Positions 31,923 to 34,273 of a stretch of 34,273 nt of DNA are shown here, piece by piece; position 1 is the stretch's first letter, and the number at the start of each line of letters is the position of its first letter. Origin of the DNA: Candidatus Zixiibacteriota bacterium (GTDB lineage: Bacteria > Zixibacteria > MSB-5A5 > UBA10806 > 4484-95); the NCBI GenBank assembly GCA_021159005.1, contig JAGGSN010000054.1, forward strand, positions 1-34,273. The letters run 5' to 3'. The notes under the pieces are model-generated. The model saw only the letters and a list, made by a program, of their open reading frames with translations. It had not been told where the DNA came from and did not search any database. The position numbers and the translations under genes were made by a program.

Positions 31923-33761
31923 TTACTCCACAATCTCCTTAACAATACTAATGCAAGCATCAAATTTGCCAAAGGATGGCATCAGGTATAAACCGGCTAC
32001 CGAGCCTTTTATCTTATCGATTATATCCATCGCAATTGCGGCGCCCTCAACAGCCGATTTATCGCCGGCTTTTTTCATCCGCTGCCGGATATCCGCAGGC
32101 ACTATAATACCCGGCACCTCGTTATGCATGAACTCGGCATGCTTGTAGCTTACCAGCGGCAGAATACCCAGTATAATCGGCAAGGGATTTTTGGACATGC
32201 TGTCTAAGAAACCGTTAATCGTATCAAGGTCGTACATAGGCTGTGTGAAAATATACTGACCGCCGGCATCAATTTTACACCGGAGACGATCCATCTCCAA
32301 TTGGTAGTCAGGCGCAGTCGGGTTGGCGGCTACTCCTATCGAGAAGCGTGTCGGCTTGCCGATTGAATTGCCTGAAAAATCATAGCCGGAATTCAGCTTG
32401 CTGATAATACTTACCAAACCGATTGAATCGACATCATACACGGCGGTGGCATTCGGGAAATCGCCAAGCGATGGCGGGTCGCCGGTCAGAGCTAAAATAT
32501 CTCGTATGCCGACCGCATGCGCGCCGAGCAGGTCTGATTGAAGCCCCATCAGGTTACGGTCGCGGGTTGTGTTGTGAAGGATAATATCGATATCGACATT
32601 AGCCTTGATAAGGTAAGCTAAAGCCAAGCAGGACATCCGCACCCGCGCCATAGGCGAATCGGCAATATTTACCGCATCAGCGCCAGCCTCTTTAAGCTCA
32701 CCGGCTACCCGGATAAGCTTTTTAGGATTGGTTCCCTTGGGCGGGTCAAGTTCGACCGAGATTACAAATTTGCGGGAAAGCTTTTCCAAAAAAGGCGAAA
32801 CCGCTTTGGTTTCCGCCGTTTTTTCTGCGGTTGGTTTTGCTTTTACAGTTATAGCCGTCTTTTGCTCTTTACGGATAGGATGAATATCTTTCAAAGCCCG
32901 GGCAACCGCGGCTATGTGTTCAGGTGTAGTACCGCAGCATCCGCCAATTATCGCAGCGCCGGCTTCGACAAACTTTTTGGCATACTCGGCAAAATAATCA
33001 GGAGATGAAAAATAAACGAAACGTCCGGCATAAAGACGAGGTAAACCGGCATTGGGCTGAGCTGAAATATAATTCGTGCCTAATTCGCTTAATACCTCAA
33101 TAACCTCAAGCATTTTCTGAGGCCCGACCGAACAGTTGGCGCCGATTACATCAACCCCCAGCGGGGCAAGATGAGCAATCACATCCTCAGGCGAATTGCC
33201 CAGCAGGGTTTTCCCCTCGGCAGTATATGTCATCTGGGCGATAATCGGCAAATCGGTGATTTTTTTCAGCGCCTTTACCGCCAGCTCCATTTCGATTAAA
33301 TTGGACATGGTTTCGATAATAAAAAGATCGACTCCGCCCTCAAGTAAAGACTCGATTTGCTCGGTAAAAACATCAAAAGCTATTTCATGGCTGATTTTAC
33401 CGTATGGCTGTAAATGTTTGCCAAGGGGACCGATTGAACCGGCAGCGAGTACATCCTGGCCGGTAATGTCTCTGGCTTCACGGGCAATTTTGACGCCTTT
33501 GATATTAATCTCCCTCACCTTAGTTTCCAGACCATAAGATGACAGCCTTACCATATTGGCGCCGAACGTATTGGTTTCGATTATTTCTGCGCCGGCATTG
33601 ATATATTCTTGATGAATCTGCCCGATAAGGTCGGGTTTGGAGAGGTTTAGCTCATCGAATGAGCGATCGTAGGAAACACCTTTTTGGTTAAGATAAGTCC
33701 CCATGCCGCCATCACAAATTATGATGCCCGCTTCCAGTCTTTCGTGAAATGTTTCAGTCAT
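31923..33761 (-). CDS. Bifunctional homocysteine S-methyltransferase/methylenetetrahydrofolate reductase
   Basis: The 612-residue protein is a two-domain fusion. Residues 1-290 form a homocysteine S-methyltransferase with zinc ligands C210 (GANCSVGPQ) and C275/C276 (GGCCGTTPEH). A low-complexity Lys/Ala/Thr linker runs from about 297 to 322. From about 330 comes the FAD-dependent reductase (FVISVELDPPKG, ILALTGDPPSLGDF, GGQYIFTQPMYD), which makes 5-methyltetrahydrofolate. The same fusion is known as YitJ in Bacillus. The first domain lacks the folate- and cobalamin-binding parts of MetH, so the methyl donor is uncertain. It likely serves methionine synthesis or one-carbon balance. The ATG at 33761 has only a weak ribosome binding site. 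Confidence 0.93.
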   Translation of the reverse strand: MTETFHERLEAGIIICDGGMGTYLNQKGVSYDRSFDELNLSKPDLIGQIHQEYINAGAEIIETNTFGANMVRLSSYGLETKVREINIKGVKIAREARDITGQDVLAAGSIGPLGKHLQPYGKISHEIAFDVFTEQIESLLEGGVDLFIIETMSNLIEMELAVKALKKITDLPIIAQMTYTAEGKTLLGNSPEDVIAHLAPLGVDVIGANCSVGPQKMLEVIEVLSELGTNYISAQPNAGLPRLYAGRFVYFSSPDYFAEYAKKFVEAGAAIIGGCCGTTPEHIAAVARALKDIHPIRKEQKTAITVKAKPTAEKTAETKAVSPFLEKLSRKFVISVELDPPKGTNPKKLIRVAGELKEAGADAVNIADSPMARVRMSCLALAYLIKANVDIDIILHNTTRDRNLMGLQSDLLGAHAVGIRDILALTGDPPSLGDFPNATAVYDVDSIGLVSIISKLNSGYDFSGNSIGKPTRFSIGVAANPTAPDYQLEMDRLRCKIDAGGQYIFTQPMYDLDTINGFLDSMSKNPLPIILGILPLVSYKHAEFMHNEVPGIIVPADIRQRMKKAGDKSAVEGAAIAMDIIDKIKGSVAGLYLMPSFGKFDACISIVKEIVE

Positions 33762-34273
33762 AGTTTGATTTTACCGTTTAATTATTATCCGTTCAATAGA
33801 TATATCGAATGTTATGGGAGATTCATTATTATATTTTGTTTTTATGTTGGGAAATTGTCAGGTGTGGTAATCCGACACCCTCATTTCAAAATTATAAAGA
33901 TTTGATTTCACTACTGTCCGGCCTTTTGTCCGCCTTAGGCGGATGCTATAGTGATGTCATTCCCAACACTGCCCGCATCATTTCTAACACTGCCCGCGTG
34001 ATTCCCACACTGCCCGCGTCATTCCCAACTTGATTGGGAATCCATAGATTGGTCATGCTGACAGCTCCTGCCTGCCGGCGCCCGCCTGTCTGCAGACACG
34101 GGGGCACGGTGTTTTTGTCATCCACCATTGAGTTAACTAACAGCCCCGTCCGCCACTGGCGGATTTCTGGATTCCCCCGCCGCGGCGGGGGAATGACGTA
34201 AATGGATAATCATCGAACCAAAATCGATTTCTGAAATTTTATTCCTCCTGTCGGCGGACAGGCATGAAATATT
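33762..34273. repeat. Repeat-rich right end of the window
   Basis: No gene is seen. It holds a family E palindrome (33929-33943), a short tandem array of about 20-21-base units with the shared word ACACTGCCCGC (33957-34019), a copy of the AACTTGATTGGGAATCCA repeat (34026-34044), another family E copy (34149-34163) and a perfect 24-base palindrome (34171-34194). Confidence 0.7.

Overview
The window looks like a chromosomal contig from an uncultured Gram-negative bacterium of the FCB superphylum. Zixibacteria or a neighbouring candidate phylum would fit, but this is an inference. Supporting signs are a Por/T9SS-type C-terminal sorting domain with an NPFNPTTTISF motif, a PorV/FadL-like outer-membrane barrel, LVIVD and PD40-like propeller lipoproteins, strong AGGAGG ribosome binding sites with frequent TTG starts, and intergenic spaces packed with palindromic repeats.

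Layout. (1) Bases 1 to about 4190 are the right end of an integrative element. It holds the C-terminal part of a primase/helicase-type ATPase, a block of paired GTTAAAAG motifs that may be an origin or operator, three small element proteins (a basic protein, a KSTGP-family protein and a zinc-ribbon protein) and a tyrosine recombinase. The recombinase sits against a displaced 3' fragment of tRNA-Gly(CCC), which marks the att site. (2) 4.3-8.2 kb is an accessory zone: a small membrane protein, a methyltransferase, a 91-aa conserved protein, and an AT-rich three-gene cassette on the minus strand (zinc finger, GIY-YIG nuclease, YaaA/DUF6884-like). The cassette is bracketed by copies of one hairpin repeat. 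(3) 8.2-17.1 kb is housekeeping on the plus strand: DUF512 radical SAM, der, plsY, gpsA, then xseB, nadK, recN, a CDP-alcohol phosphatidyltransferase and a secreted protein. (4) 17.2-22.2 kb holds a lone receiver protein, an EamA transporter, an outer-membrane barrel and a decayed T9SS-tail surface protein. (5) 22.6-33.8 kb holds leuS on the plus strand, then on the minus strand a GH57 glycoside hydrolase, a membrane-anchored TPR protein, two propeller lipoproteins and a fused homocysteine methyltransferase/methylenetetrahydrofolate reductase.

How the genes work together. plsY and gpsA make glycerol-3-phosphate and the first acylated phospholipid precursor, and the CDP-alcohol transferase probably makes phosphatidylglycerolphosphate, so membrane lipid synthesis is clustered here. 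der (ribosome assembly) is translationally coupled to both DUF512 and plsY. xseB, nadK and recN form a tight DNA-repair/NAD operon.

The most unusual material is non-coding. One is a dispersed hairpin family with seven clear copies (11-bp stem, TCCT loop) showing compensatory base changes. The second is a set of composite clusters of at least six other palindrome families, some nested inside one another. The third is the paired-motif array in the integrative element. The GIY-YIG/YaaA-like/zinc-finger cassette is the best candidate for an undescribed gene system.
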